A stretch of DNA of 64,000 bases from Lonicera japonica (GCA_021464415.1 CM038469.1:33451883-33515882); one strand, 5' to 3'. Positions 1 to 11,464 are shown, counted from the first letter of the stretch. Made by a program: numbers and translations. Notes: generated by a model from the sequence alone, not told the origin.

Positions 1-429
1 ATCGCAAGAAAGGGATAAAAAGACTCCTAGTCAAAAACAGAGAAGGCCAGGAAAAGTCTTTCCCAAAAAGAGGGAGAAATAAAGGCATTGAAAAACAGAA
101 TACGATGTGGGCCCACCAAAAGAGAAAAATAAGAAGAGAACAGTGATCAGAGATTGAACTTTCAAACAAATTTTCTTTTTAGCACGATACAGAAGAGATG
201 GTTTGGAAATCCTCGAAACATCACTCTGCGGAGAGCAAGAGAAATCCGAAAACTGCCTTCTGAGAGAAGTATCCTCACTCGAGGAAAACATGAGAGTAAA
301 GTTCAGAAAGATACAGGAAAACAGACATCCGGATAAAATTTAGACCTCAAGAAGCTCTTTTCACCCTCAATAAAATTTCTCTCTCTCACTCTAGTAGTCT
401 AAGAGAGACAAAAATTAAAATCACCAAAG

Positions 430-565
430 TACAACACAAGCCCTCGCCAGAGGCAAATCACCAACACAAGCCCTCGTCAGAGGCAACTCACCAACACAAG
501 CCCTCGCCAGAGGCAAAATTACTCACAAAATCCCTCCCAGAGGCAATTTTCTTTCTTCTTACAGA
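430..565. repeat. Tandem repeat, about 42-bp unit, 3 to 4 copies
   Basis: Units read roughly 'caccaacacaagccctcgcc' followed by 'agaggcaa', with small changes. The array grades into the 53-bp array on its right, suggesting one repeat family that changed unit length. Confidence 0.75.
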
Positions 566-570
566 TCAAA

Positions 571-795
571 AGCCCTCCCAGAGAGGCACAGTGTAGCAAT
601 GGTAGTCCTCCCACCTGAGGCGAAGCCCTCCCAGAGAGGCACAGTAGAGCAATGGTAGTCCTCCCACCTGAGGCGAAGCCCTCCCAGAGAGGCACAATGT
701 AACAATGGTAGTCCTCCCACCTGAGGCGAAGCCCTCCCAGAGAGGCACAGTGGAACAATAATAGTCCTCCCACCTGAGGCGCAAAGTGGATCAAT
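571..795. repeat. 53-bp tandem repeat, 4 copies
   Basis: The phrase 'agccctcccagagaggcaca' restarts at 571, 624, 677 and 730, an exact 53-bp period; each unit ends with 'gtcctcccacctgaggcgaa'. A period of 53 is not a multiple of three, so a conserved coding repeat is unlikely. Looser relatives continue to about 925. Confidence 0.9.
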
Positions 796-1164
796 GGTAG
801 TCCTCCCATCTAAGGCGAGTGGAGCAAATAAAAGCCCTCGAAAGAGGCAATGAGGTAACAAAAGTCCTCTCCGGAGGCAAAACCAAACACAAGCCCTCTC
901 CGGAGGCACTCACAAACACTTTTTGCATAACACACACTTCCTTAGAGTTCTTGCGGGAGCCATGGATCATAGTCTCTTCCAGTCGCCTCAATTCCTTGCA
1001 AGCAAGGAGCTTGAGTCGAGAGGGTCTGTAGACACCCCGATCCGTGACCCCCGCAAGAACCCTAACGACTTTCGAGAACTACTATTTTTGGATCCGGGAC
1101 CCACCCGAGTACCCGAAACTACCCCGAAAGGGTTTGTTGGCTAACAAACCTATTTTTAAGAGAG

Positions 1165-1375
1165 ATTGTCGCACGACATATCACATTGTCGTGCGACAAT
1201 CACTGATATGTCACGCGACAATCCCACTATGTCGCGCGACAATCCCTCCTGACACTAGACCATCCACTCTCTGACACATCAGTCTGTCAGAAACATCACT
1301 TCAGCCGTTTGTCGCGCGACATTGGACACATTGTCGCGCGACATATGCCCCATTTGGAGAAGTGTCGCGCTACAA
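1165..1375. repeat. Cluster of GTCGCGCGACA-type palindromes in the LTR
   Basis: Variants such as 'gtcgcacgacata', 'gtcgtgcgacaat', 'gtcgcgcgacaat' and 'gtcgcgcgacatat' recur about eight times just upstream of the LTR TATA box. Their position in U3 fits a set of enhancer or protein-binding repeats; that role is inferred. Confidence 0.7.
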
Positions 1376-1389
1376 TCTTCTCCGAGCAG

Positions 1390-1397
1390 TATAAATA
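1390..1397 (+). promoter_or_regulatory. TATA box of the LTR promoter
   Basis: TATAAATA followed by 'ggccaac', downstream of the GTCGCGCGAC palindrome cluster, in the place expected for the U3 promoter of an LTR reading rightward. Confidence 0.55.
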
Positions 1398-2413
1398 GGC
1401 CAACACCCCCCAAGGGTTCAGGGCAGCAATTTGGGGATTGAAGAATTATTGGCTTATATCGGATTTTCTAGTCTTTCATTAAGCATTCTCGATTCTCGTC
1501 TTATTTCTGAAGAATTATCGAATCTATTCTCGACACTCGATGTGTCTCGTCTCTGGAATCGAATTCTCGAAAATATCTAAAGAAGGAAAAGATTATCATC
1601 TCCGGAAATCTCTCCGCCGTATCATATTTTCTTTCTTATTATTATTCTCGTCGGGAAGGTAAATAAAGTCCCTTATAGTATTTAAATTAGATATTTGTGT
1701 ACTGGTTTTACTTCTGTTGTTTTGTCCACGTTTTATTTGAATAAACTTATTGTCAAGTTACAAATAGTCTACCGTTTTCAAAACAAAAGACCCTGATAAA
1801 ACCATTTTCAAAACCAAAAGAGTAAGTATATTATCATCCGGATAAAATTCTATTTTCAAAACCCGGACCGATAAAACTTACTTAGGAATTAAAAACCTGG
1901 TATATCCCATCTGTTTCATAGATTGTGATATGTCTGGTAGAACTCCCCTCAAGAGTTCCAATTCCATATTGAATTAATTCCGATACAAGATCCAACACTT
2001 TTTCCAAATAAGTCAAAATTCGAGAAAAATCGTCGTTATCTGAGAAATAACACGGTAAAACTCCCTCTAAAAACAAACTCTTGACACTTGTATTTATATT
2101 TCTCAAAACTAAACATTGGATCTCGGAACACAGAGGTTTTCATCCCTTTCCCCGTTTTCCTAAAATTAGGGTTTTCACTTAGAAAGTAGTAGACTGTCAG
2201 TAAAAGCATCCAAGTTTTTCAACATAGAATAAACATATAAAAGACCACTAGAGACCGAAAGGGCGGAATGGGTTCTTAACACCTTCTCAAAGCGTAATAT
2301 AGTTTTCGAACCCTATAGAATCCTGGTTTCGTAGACAAATGTGTAAAGAAAGGCTTGTCTATAGCCTTTCCTCTTACACGACCCTTTTTTGTCCGTTTTC
2401 TCGTAAAACGTAC

Positions 2414-2424
2414 TGGCGACTCTG
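2414..2424 (+). other. Primer-binding-site-like sequence
   Basis: TGGCGACTCTG, the first 11 bases of a PBS form I know from Tat/Ogre-type elements; the bases after it diverge. If genuine, the order here is internal region, LTR, then leader, which implies tandem or recombined LTRs. Confidence 0.4.
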
Positions 2425-2599
2425 AATGAACCCCTTTGCGTCTAGAAATAGAACATAGGGACATGTGATATGAATTATCAAAATACTCCAGCAAATGGAA
2501 CAACGGAATCCGTTCCGACGATTCAGACGCCCAACCGAATGGGGATGAGACCTGGGGGTCGCATTTGCGGAGTCTCACAACACTAAACAAAAAATACTT

Positions 2600-2834
2600 T
2601 AACACTTTAAAATCACCTTTAATGACTAAAAAGTATCACAAAAGATTCATATAAATTATCACTAAAAATAATGTTAAATTGTTAAAAAAATGTCCGAACT
2701 TTAGAGAGAGAGAGAGTTGTGCTGTAGTTCATAGTGAAAAAAAAATTGACCCAGATAAATTCTACACCACTGGATTTGTTGGAACCACTTATAGCTGCAC
2801 GATTAAAAAGTTAGTAGTCAATGTTATGATATAG

Positions 2835-2891
<57 letters not shown>

Positions 2892-3735
2892 AATAATAAT
2901 TTCCTTTTCAGCATAGGTGAAAAAGTGAGCCATATTATGATTATTTGTCAATTAAATATAAATTTTAGCGTAATAATATTTAGATTTATAAATCATTTTT
3001 CTTGTATTTTTTAAGCAAACACAAAACTACCGATTATTCGTAATATGTCTATTTCTTAAATGGATTTATGTATGTAAGAATATAAATTAATGATTATATT
3101 CCATTTAACTATTACAGTTCCTTTATCTAGGAATATTATGCAATTAGAAAATGACTTATTCTTTGGTTATGTATATTTATGACTTTGTTATGAAACACAA
3201 TTTATAATAAATAATAATATGTATGCCAATGTTCAATTTGACTTGAAGTCGATTTTAATTTAAAGTGGTTTTTTAATTTGAATTTCAAAATGTAAAGTCT
3301 ATAATAATTATCTTAATTAATCTATGTTGGGCTAATTTTTAGGAGTAATTTATTTTTGAAAGTAAAGTTGTCAAAAGGATAACATTAGAAAATAACAAAA
3401 AGGGATAAAAATGACTTTTATATGTATCAAATAAAAATTTATTTTACTCTAAGTAATCGTAAAAAAAATTTGAACTGGAGTTGAAAGTATAAAATAAATA
3501 AAGAAAGAAAGAAAGAAAGAAGATGAAGTAGCTTTTAATTAAGCAAAAAAATTGAAAAACTTAAACTGTATTTATGATTTTGGAAAAGTGAAAAGTGAAT
3601 TTAATTTTTGTTAGAGTATTTTTCAACCAATTAAAAAAAACTCATGACAAAAATTCAAAAAATAGTCACAATGGATCTTATTTTATAGATCTCAATGAGT
3701 ATGTTTCATATATATATATATATATATATATATTA
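2600..3735. other. AT-rich intergenic stretch
   Basis: No supportable gene. It holds an (ATT)n microsatellite at 2833-2890, a short GAAA tract near 3502-3520 and a (TA)n run at about 3709-3733. Otherwise I see nothing distinctive. Confidence 0.7.
2833..2890. repeat. (ATT)n microsatellite
   Basis: About 18 uninterrupted ATT units. Confidence 0.95.
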
Positions 3736-3736
3736 T

Positions 3737-4470
3737 CTAATTTCGATTTTTGAATTTAAAGTTATGGTGTTTTAAAAAAATTATGAGAAAAAAAATAAAG
3801 TGAAATGAATTTTGAAAAGTGTGAAGTAAAGTTGATTTTTTTGATAAAATTTTTAAAAACTCAACCAAACACCACATTAATAATTGTTTTTTAAAGAGAG
3901 AATAAATAAAAAAAATGCCACCTAGGACAATGGTCACGTCAACTACCTTAATTTGTATTATAGATATATATATACATTTATTTATTTTTTATCTAATTTC
4001 GATTTTTGAATTTAAAGTTATGGTGTTTTAAAAAAATTATGAGAAAAAGAATAAAGTGAAATGAATTTTGGAAAGTGTGAAGTAAAGTTGATTTTTTTGA
4101 TAAAATTTTTAAAAACTCAACCAAACACCACATTAATAATTGTTTTTTAAAGAGAGAATAAATAAAAAAAAATGCCACCTAGGACAATGGTCACATCAAC
4201 TACCTTAATTTGTATTATATATATATATATATTTATTTTTTTTTTATCTAATTTCGATTTTTGAATTTAAAGTTATGGTGTTTTAAAAAAATTATGAGAA
4301 AAAAATAAAATGAAATGAATTTTGGAAAGTGTGAAGTAAAGTTGATTTTTTTGATAAATTTTTAAAAAATTCAACTAAACACCACATTAATAATTGTTTT
4401 TTAAAGAGAGAATAAAAAAAATGCCACATAGGACAATGGTCACATCAACTACCTTAATTTGTATTATAGA
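3737..4470. repeat. Three tandem copies of a 255-bp AT-rich unit
   Basis: The marker 'atttcgatttttgaatttaa' starts near 3740, 3996 and 4251, so the period is 255 to 256 bp. Each copy ends with 'ccttaatttgtattata' and the copies are separated by (TA)n. Inside each, 'ttatggtgttttaaaa' is loosely the inverse of 'aaccaaacaccacat', so the unit may be a MITE amplified by unequal exchange between the TA runs. Minus-strand frames are a consequence of the repeat. Confidence 0.85.
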
Positions 4471-4495
4471 TGGTTCACATCACATGTATTGGATA

Positions 4496-4729
4496 AACGA
4501 GTCCGTTTCTGGTACCAACCGGGCTTTTTACCACTTTCTTTAATCATAAAAACATTGGGGGATGTTTTTTACGAAGCAAAAAACGTTGTAAAAAGGACTG
4601 GTCCATACACTTGAAAATTTCCGTGGGATATGTCGACACAGACTTGGCATTGGAGGATGTTTTTTATACAACGAAAAAACGTTATAAAAAGGACCGGTTT
4701 GTACGAACCGGTCGCACTTAAAATTTTCC
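4496..4729. mobile_element. Two adjacent MITEs with a shared 8-bp target duplication (unit A copy)
   Basis: Counterpart of 13299-13533. GTGGGATA stands between the two elements (4623-4630) and after the second (4730-4737). The left flank is cut to GGATA, showing that the unit A breakpoint removed part of the first duplication. Confidence 0.65.
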
Positions 4730-5021
4730 GTGGGATATACTTACATAAGAGATATTGCCACAAATAAAGGAATACTAGTTGGCCATTCTTATTTTATGGA
4801 GGTTTAAGGAGGCTTTAGGATCTAGTCCCTGTGTAAAAATAAAATATTTGGATGCCGTCGACTAACTTTTTTTAAAAAAATGCACTGCCTCTGGTATCTT
4901 ATCTTCCTCTGGCAAGAACTCAAATATGTACATACAGTACTTAAGTATCTGTGATTTCTTGGTCAGATATACGGTATATATATGTGACTGAGAAATGTTC
5001 ACAGATACAATACCAAGAAAT

Positions 5022-5958
5022 TGTTGGAAAAAATTGGTTTTGATGCCTTTTTGAGGATAATTTTAAATGGGGTTTCACACTCGGCTGTGAAAGAAAATTA
5101 TAGATTCGTGTTCTCCTCCGTGAGTACATCGAGATCGTGTATTTGTATGCTCAAAACGGATTTTGGGTGAATGAGAAATTGTCACCCAAAGTGAGCTACT
5201 TGATATGGAAAATAAAATGGGAAATGTTAGTCCGACATTGGAACTTTGGAAAAACTTTTATGAGTTTATAAACTACTAACTTTCACTAGCTCATAAGTTT
5301 CTAAGAAAAGGGGAGTGTAAATCACTGACCGAATTTGGCTTGACACAGGCTTGGCTTGTGTACGCCCGCACTTGCAGACACGAATGTCGCTCCGAAAATG
5401 GCCAGCCGCGCGGGGTCATGCTTTGCACTTAGAGTTTTCCAGTTCTTTTATTTTCTTTAAACACACCCATTTTTAACTGTTTTTAATTTCTCTTAATTAG
5501 GAAATTTTAAATTCAAATTAATTTAAAACCGTTTGAATTAATTCCTATTAAATTGTAAAAACGTTTTATTTAACTATTGCAATTAATTCAAAACGTTTTT
5601 TTTATGATTAATGGATATTAATTCTAGTGTTCATTCCCCATGTTTAAATTGGAGGTCTTAGAGACCTCATTCCACACAAGTCTACACACACCTCTATTCA
5701 CTTTATTCTCTCTTGCTCTCTAGAATAGGTTTTTGTTTTGGTGGTGATCAAGTTCATACACAATATAAAGTTCGTTGTGCGAGTGACACCAAAGTGCTAA
5801 AAGGTAGACACTCTTTACCGTTTCATCCTGGGAGACAAACGCCATAACAAACCTCGTAAGCACCGTGGGAGGCGGCGTAATTATTTTAAGGAGATCGTGT
5901 TACACGAGACTCGGTTTCATTTTTGTTAAATTGTTAATTTCCGCATTTTTGGCTAACA
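5022..5958. mobile_element. Solo LTR, 937 bp, TSD GAAAT
   Basis: Starts TGTTGGAAAAAATTGG and ends TTTTTGGCTAACA, with GAAAT on both sides (5017-5021 and 5959-5963). The empty site is preserved in units B (near 13823) and C (near 28446), where 'ccaagaaatctc' runs on without a break. No internal region is present, so this is an LTR left by LTR-LTR recombination. A truncated relative lies at 46016-46391. Confidence 0.92.
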
Positions 5959-7490
5959 GAAATCTCTATTCACAATTACCGAATTTGTGATCAAAAAATC
6001 ACAGGTATTATACCTGAGGGGTCATATCTTTTAATTAAAAAAAAGTAGTGGACCACGTATTACAAATTTTAGAAAACAAGGATTGGGTCCTATTTTAATC
6101 ATTTTAAGGTTGGTTAGATTTACGAATCACATGATAGTTTCAAAATCACCCATACTGTAATTCATATGCGAAATATCATAAATAATATTAGAAGTTTGAA
6201 TAACCGTATTTTAGTCTACGTACTAGAAGTTAAACTATCTATATTAATTTTTTATCAAAGAAAATACGAAGTCAAAGAAACAAGTTTAGCTTCGTTTCTA
6301 TTGTTGATTTGTTGGTGAGCAACTTCAGCTTGTTTTAAATATGTTTTTGTTTCAGTTCTCAATTTAAAAAAGAAGCAGAAGAAAGTCTATATGTTTTTTT
6401 GAATAGTACGTGTCTCTGTAAGGTGACAATGGATTAAATCAAATATAAAACAATTTCAAATGTATTGTCACCGCAAAAAAAATATATAGATTGGCCAACT
6501 ATGCTTTAATTTATTCGAAGTATGGTTCACATCACATGTGTAACAATCAACTTTAGTTATTGTTTTGACTTAGAAAGAATTATCAACTTTTATGTATTTC
6601 GTACAATTTTGATGTATTTCGTACGTATTCTTTTAATTTTTGTTATGAGGAACCGTAGTCGAAAAACATCTTTTATCCCAATTTGGAGTGGGTCGCCGTC
6701 CCTCCCTCTTCCACCAGCTTGTCCTTTTATGTAGCAACTAACAAGGAAGAAACTCACCTCGGACCTTCCTTTTCCTAATAAAAAAAATAAATATAAAATA
6801 ATATGTCCATTTTTATTAATAAATTTATATAATATAAAATATTTATTATGAGACAAAATGAAAGAGGAGACCATACGTACAAAATAAAATATAGCAATTT
6901 GCGTATTATTTTTCTAATGTCTTAGGAATTCTAAGTTTTATTCAAGTGAATTGGCCGAAGAGTTATATTCAATTAATTATATTTTAAACTTCTCCTAGAC
7001 TACTTGTTTCTCTATAAAATAAATTTAGTGGCATTTGGTTGAACTAATAAGTTGGTTCACCATGTCTAAGGTCTCGAGTTTAAGCTCTTATTTAAGGGGT
7101 AGTTTTATAATTTCACAAGCCTTTCGAGTGTGCAATATGTTATCTAGTCATTCTTGACATCATGTATAAATTTATAAAACAAAATAAAAAAGTATACTGT
7201 TTGATCAAGTGATAATGACTTGTGTTTATTATATTAAATTTATATTTAACTACTTGTTTCGGTTGTTAATTATGAGATTTAAATCATATCACGTCTACCT
7301 CGATCACTTGGATGTTGCTTCCACAATGCACTTTCCTAGTAGTCAAACTGTAATAAAGACTAGGTCTTATTTTATTGATTTAATAATTTAAACTTCTACC
7401 AGACTACTTGCCTTTATAATTTAATAAATTTACCCTAAAAATTGCCAAAAGAATAATAACAAAATTTTAAAATATTATTATCGAGTCTTC

Positions 7491-7825
7491 ATTATATGGA
7501 GTCAGACATAGAATTTTGTCGCTCTAACTATACTATGAACTACATAATTCGCTGGGCAAAGAGATGAATAAGCAAGCTTTGCTTCGCATCACCCTCATGA
7601 GAATTTCCCAACCGAGCCGAAAGAGTAGCTTTAGCTTGTTTCTGCGTCACCAACCACACGAACATCCACCCACATAAGAGGTGGAAATATCATCAACCAC
7701 CCACAAAGGGTGGAAAAACAACTTGTTTTTTTTATTAAGTTCGAAAACCACATCCAATGGTTTTGAACCTGTGACCTCTCAAATACAAGACTGGAGAGGA
7801 TGCCACTAGGCTACAAGGCCATTGG
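7491..7825 (-). mobile_element. About 335-bp insertion with a tRNA-like SINE head (minus strand)
   Basis: Absent from units B and C at the same place, so inserted in unit A. Read on the minus strand from its right end it has 'TAGCCTAGTGGCATCC' (box A-like) and 'AGGTTCAAAACC' (box B-like), correctly spaced for a tRNA-derived SINE. The left part, including AT- and GC-mixed DNA at 7500-7660, is unexplained. I could not find a clean target-site duplication. Confidence 0.5.
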
Positions 7826-8031
7826 CGGTACTAATTTGTGTTGATTCGTACATAGTAAGGTAAGTGATCATGAATTCGTCAACCGGGATGATAACGTAAC
7901 TTGACATAACTCCTTCTCATCCCCTCCTAACACGATCAGACCCGACCCAAGTTATTGATGAAAGATAAAATTATTCCATCATATCTTGGAGGAAATCATA
8001 GAGAATTAAGATGTCAAAGAAAAGAGAATTA

Positions 8032-8321
8032 GGTGTTGTTTGGTTGGGTTTTAAAAAAATATTTTTGGTGTTTTTTTTTTAAATAAATTCGTGTTTGATT
8101 CACCCATTTAAAAATAAAAACGAATCTTTTCTGCTTATTTTCTCTTTCATATTTTAGAAAAAAAAAACTTTAAGAAATGAATGAAAACCAAAGATTATAA
8201 TTTTTGTGAAATTTTAAAAATATTGTACCATATACAAATCGAATTGAAAAACAATTTTAAATAATCATATTTAAAAGTAAATTTTAACTTACACATTTAA
8301 AAACTCCAACCAAACAGAAGT
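8032..8321. mobile_element. PIF/Harbinger-type MITE, unit A copy
   Basis: Starts GGTGTTGTTTGGTTGGG and ends with 'ccaaccaaacagaagt', flanked by TTA on both sides, which is the PIF/Harbinger target. The same element sits at the same place in units B and C, so it predates the duplications. Confidence 0.75.
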
Positions 8322-8392
8322 TTAATATTTATAATATTCTCTAATACTGTGAGAATTTTCTTAAAGTATATTATTTTAATGCATAGTAAATA

Positions 8393-8545
8393 AGAGAGCG
8401 TTTCACATACGGACCGGTCCGTACGGATCGAGACCTTTAGCGACGGTTTTCCGTCGCGAATACATTGGGAGTATGTTTTTAGCGACGGAAAAACGTCGCT
8501 AAAGGTTCCGGTCCGTACGGACCGGTCCACATGTGAAAATTTTCG
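8393..8545. mobile_element. 153-bp MITE with 9-bp TSD TAGTAAATA
   Basis: TAGTAAATA occurs at 8384-8392 and 8546-8554, while units B (near 18345) and C (near 30345) have the uninterrupted 'gcatagtaaataaagt'. The ends are inverted around 'TTTCACATacGGACCGGTCC', and the interior is a second foldback, 'AGCGACGG..CCGTCGC' and 'AGCGACGG..CGTCGCT'. A 9-bp TSD suggests Mutator-like mobilisation. The end sequence resembles the paired MITEs at 13299-13533. Confidence 0.88.
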
Positions 8546-9924
8546 TAGTAAATAAAGTCAATTTGTCATAAATTTAGGAATCAAAAACCAAACCTATGAA
8601 AACCGGAACCGACACTAAACCGGTTGGTACCGGTTAATGAACTCAATTACTTCAGTTTAACTGAATCGAACTGATTTTTTTTTAATATAAAAAAATACTA
8701 GTTTAACTGTTTGAGTGTTAAACAACTGCTGTCACCTGCTCTCACCTACCCTCTCTCACCGGCTTTGCCTCCACTCTTTTGGTAAACTAACTACTTATGG
8801 ATAGCCGGTAAATGGTTAATATGGCTTGAGCTTGTTGCTTCAAATTGAACTGAACTGGACCAGACAAGTTTGATTTTGCCGAGACTGTCTCGATCGGTCA
8901 GTCGGTTTGTTCACTGTGTTTTTTTTTGTTTTTTTTTCAGTGGGCTTTTTTCAGTGGAAAGTTAGTTATAACTTATACGTACTTGACCTGCCAATGGTTC
9001 ATGAAAAAAAAAAATTAACGCACCAAAAATTAAAAATTAAATTTTGGGTTAGGTTGAATTGGCCTGGTTGGATAAGTGTGTGAACGGTTAATATAAAGAA
9101 GAAGAAAAATAAAAAAAGGTACAACTTGTTTAAAAATATATGCACGTCAACTGCCTTACACGGTCTAATTTTGGGTTGGGTTGAATTGACCAGCTTGGTT
9201 ACGTTGGATGTGTTTGAAATTAACTTCTTGTCCCTTTCTACTCAATTAAAAAATAAAATAAAAATTGTACTGCTGCTTCCTAACATTAAACATGACATCG
9301 ATCGACTTCCTCGATCAAATGTCATTATAAAACTTCCATTCATGCACTATCACTAGATATGTACTAAACATTTAAATAATTAAATGTCAACGTTGGTTAA
9401 TTAGGAGAGAAAGAATAGAATAAAAGGAAAATAAATAAATTTAATTTTATTATTGTTTGAATAGTGAAGGGACAAAAAGGAAAAGATTGGAAATAACTCT
9501 TGCTTAGATTAATTTAAAAAATAAAATGTAATTTAATTTAGCATTAACAAATAATGGTTAAATTTAGAAATGGTAAATAACTCAATAAAAACATTTCCTT
9601 TCACCTTGATATCCATTAAAATCAACAATAAATGTCGGATAGGATAACTTCCGCGTCAAACATGGCCTAAGGGAATTGTCGATCCATCTTATTTCCTCGG
9701 TTTTCTTTTCAATGCCCCTCATAAATATATCCAAATGAGTGAGCTATAATCACTTCTCTTTTTCTTTCCTTCTATTCTCGTTCCCTAAATCTAATTAAAC
9801 GGACTATTACTCTTGCTACCTAGTTGTGTATTTAAAGATATCTAGCCAGTAGATTACTTAGCATTTAGCACTCATCCCGGCCCAGTCCCCTTTCCCCACC
9901 TCATATCCAAAAATTTGACAAACG

Positions 9925-10140
9925 TGGATGATTGCATGGTATACAAAAACTTCAAATTAACAATAATTTCAGCCACAGATGTTGAGGATTTCCGGTAGCT
10001 CGGCCACACAAAAGTTTATGCCACGGTTGCAATTGGGAATGAAAAAACAACCAAAAAACTTACTACAACTAACATGTCCAACGAGACGAATCCCCAGTCC
10101 AACCACACTATGGAATACTCCATAGATGCGGCCTACAAAT
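9925..10140 (+). pseudogene. Truncated C2-domain gene relic, unit A
   Basis: Matches codons 1 to about 72 of the C2 gene at 11562. The start ATG is altered ('acgtggatga' where gene 1 has 'acatgagtga'), and an in-frame TAG interrupts it at 9996-9998, replacing the region after 'DVEDFR'. Recognisable segments are 'NFKLTIISATDVED', 'TKVYATVAIGNEKTTKK' and 'NHTMEYSIDAA'. The C-terminal two thirds are missing and the sequence passes straight into unrelated AT-rich DNA. Upstream, 'tgtgtatttaaagatatc' is the decayed counterpart of the family TATA region. The copy in unit B has the same stop, so it was dead before the duplication. Confidence 0.9.
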
Positions 10141-11340
10141 TGATTAAATTAAGAACTACTCTTTGCTAAGAGCTTGAATAAGAAAGAAAAAAATTATTGG
10201 GTCTAACGGATCACTCGAATTCGTTAAGGGTGAACCCACAATTGAAGCATTATCATTCTGCGTTTAACGGATGAACCCGATAACCGCCCAAATTTGTTAG
10301 AAGTATACTCATTAACTTATAATTTTGTGTCGATTTGTGTCGTATCATCGTGTAACGTGATTCTGCCAAGTTTACGTAAAATGATATGATTCGGAAAAAA
10401 AAATATTAGTAAAATTCATTATTATAATTATTATTTGCAATTTCTGAGTAGAGTTTATTACAGTAATATATATATATATATACAACTAATACTCAGAGTC
10501 GAGTAGAAGTTTAAGTTATTAAATTTATTAAATTAAGAACTACTCTCTGCTAAGAGCTTGAATAAGAAAGTGCAGCGTGGAAGGAACACCTTTTATCTTC
10601 TTCATTTTGTCATCAACTTTTCTCTTGTTCGTCTAATTTAACACAAAGTCCCACGGTTGAGAATGAAAAATTGATTAACATACGGTAATGTAAAATACTA
10701 TACGGACAGACCCATAATTTTTGAAAAGGTGAATTATTAAATATATTTAATTTAAACCAGAATAAAATGGGAAAAAAGTAAAAAATATATATATATTATA
10801 TACAACACTAACTGAAAAAATTGAATTGGGCTATAGCTTACTAATCCGGTCAACCCGGGTTTGGAATTAGTTCGATAAGTTGATGAAGTATTCATGCGTG
10901 TGAAGTACAATATTGAGCTACGGAAAAGTCGAACCTAAAACTAATAATTGGCAAATTGAAACAAGTGGGCCACTATTGTATATACTGATGTCACAACATT
11001 ACAAACTATTTAATAACGTACATGACCTGGCTAAAATTGAAGAAATTAATGTTTGTTGGACGTGCATGTGAATGGGATGTTACTCAATTGAAGAAATTAT
11101 GAAAGATTAAAAAAATCTATTCATAAAATGAGTATGAAATAGAGTTTCTTATAAAATTACTCAACTTATTTTTTAACGTTATACCAAATCAAGTGTTTTT
11201 ATTTTCTTTTTTCATATTAATATCAAATGGAGCCTTAATCTAGTTGTTAACATGACTTGGAAAAATAATGTAATATAAGTTTCTTGGATATCAAGAAGAA
11301 AAATTCCTTTATTTTTTAGAGTTGCAATAATAATAATGAC
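10141..11340. other. Intergenic stretch of unit A upstream of gene 1
   Basis: No gene. A motif of about 50 bp containing 'gctaagagcttgaataagaa' occurs at about 10139-10185 and again at about 10516-10570. The bases at 10487-10492, 'taatac', are the empty site of the CACTA element of unit B. A stretch of roughly 700 bp present in unit B (about 23440-24110) is missing near 11083. Confidence 0.75.
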
Positions 11341-11344
11341 GACA

Positions 11345-11384
<40 letters not shown>

Positions 11385-11386
11385 GA
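11345..11386. repeat. (GAT)n microsatellite upstream of gene 1
   Basis: About 14 GAT/ATG units. Unit B has a shorter, changed version ('aataataataatgacgacga' type) near 24345-24388. Confidence 0.9.
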
Positions 11387-11464
11387 TGACGATGATAATG
11401 ATAAATAAATAAAAAAATAAATTACAAAAAAAAAAAAAAAGAGGACACTTTCTTCCTAGTTGTG

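Larger units (their letters stand above)
1..1026 (+). mobile_element. LTR retrotransposon 3' internal/untranslated region (partial, enters from left edge)
   Basis: No gag or pol reading frame is visible. The stretch is dominated by short tandem arrays whose units all carry a 'CCCTC..AGAGGCA'-like core. It lies directly upstream of what looks like an LTR start at 1027, and the last bases before that point are purine-rich, as a polypurine tract would be. Tandem repeats in the 3' UTR just ahead of the LTR are known from Tat/Ogre-type Ty3-gypsy elements, so I infer that kind of element. Long frames on the minus strand here are by-products of the repeats. Confidence 0.5.
1027..2413 (+). mobile_element. 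Long terminal repeat, probable Ty3-gypsy (Tat/Ogre-like); right end uncertain
   Basis: Begins TGTAGACACCCC, a start I associate with Tat/Ogre-type LTRs. Inside are repeated 'GTCGCGCGACA' palindromes (1165-1370) and a TATA box at 1390. A primer-binding-site-like string follows at 2414, which would place the LTR end just before it. An alternative end is near 2583, after 'gtctcacaaca'. No second LTR is in the window, so neither the boundary nor the family can be fixed here. Confidence 0.5.

Noticed and set aside
430..925. Regularly spaced repeats resembling a CRISPR array
   Set aside because: The repeats are contiguous, with no unique spacers, and the setting is plant nuclear DNA with LTR features.
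519..991. Long overlapping minus-strand open frames with repeated peptide motifs
   Set aside because: They come from the 53-bp tandem array, whose period is not a multiple of three; all three frames stay open and show the same motifs, which is not how a real repeat protein behaves.
3737..4178. Two similar minus-strand frames of 61 to 66 codons
   Set aside because: They lie in the AT-rich 255-bp triplication and recur only because the DNA is duplicated; no domain and a composition expected of AT-rich sequence.
6522..6734. A 70-codon frame repeated in three places (also 14383 and 28942)
   Set aside because: Its recurrence follows from units A, B and C. The third copy ends differently, substitutions are not biased to synonymous positions as far as I can judge, and no family is recognisable.
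7740..7830. Possible tRNA gene on the minus strand
   Set aside because: Box A- and box B-like motifs are present but I cannot fold an acceptor stem or cloverleaf; a SINE head explains it better. The same holds for 32103-32163, 33780-33840 and 30706-30775.
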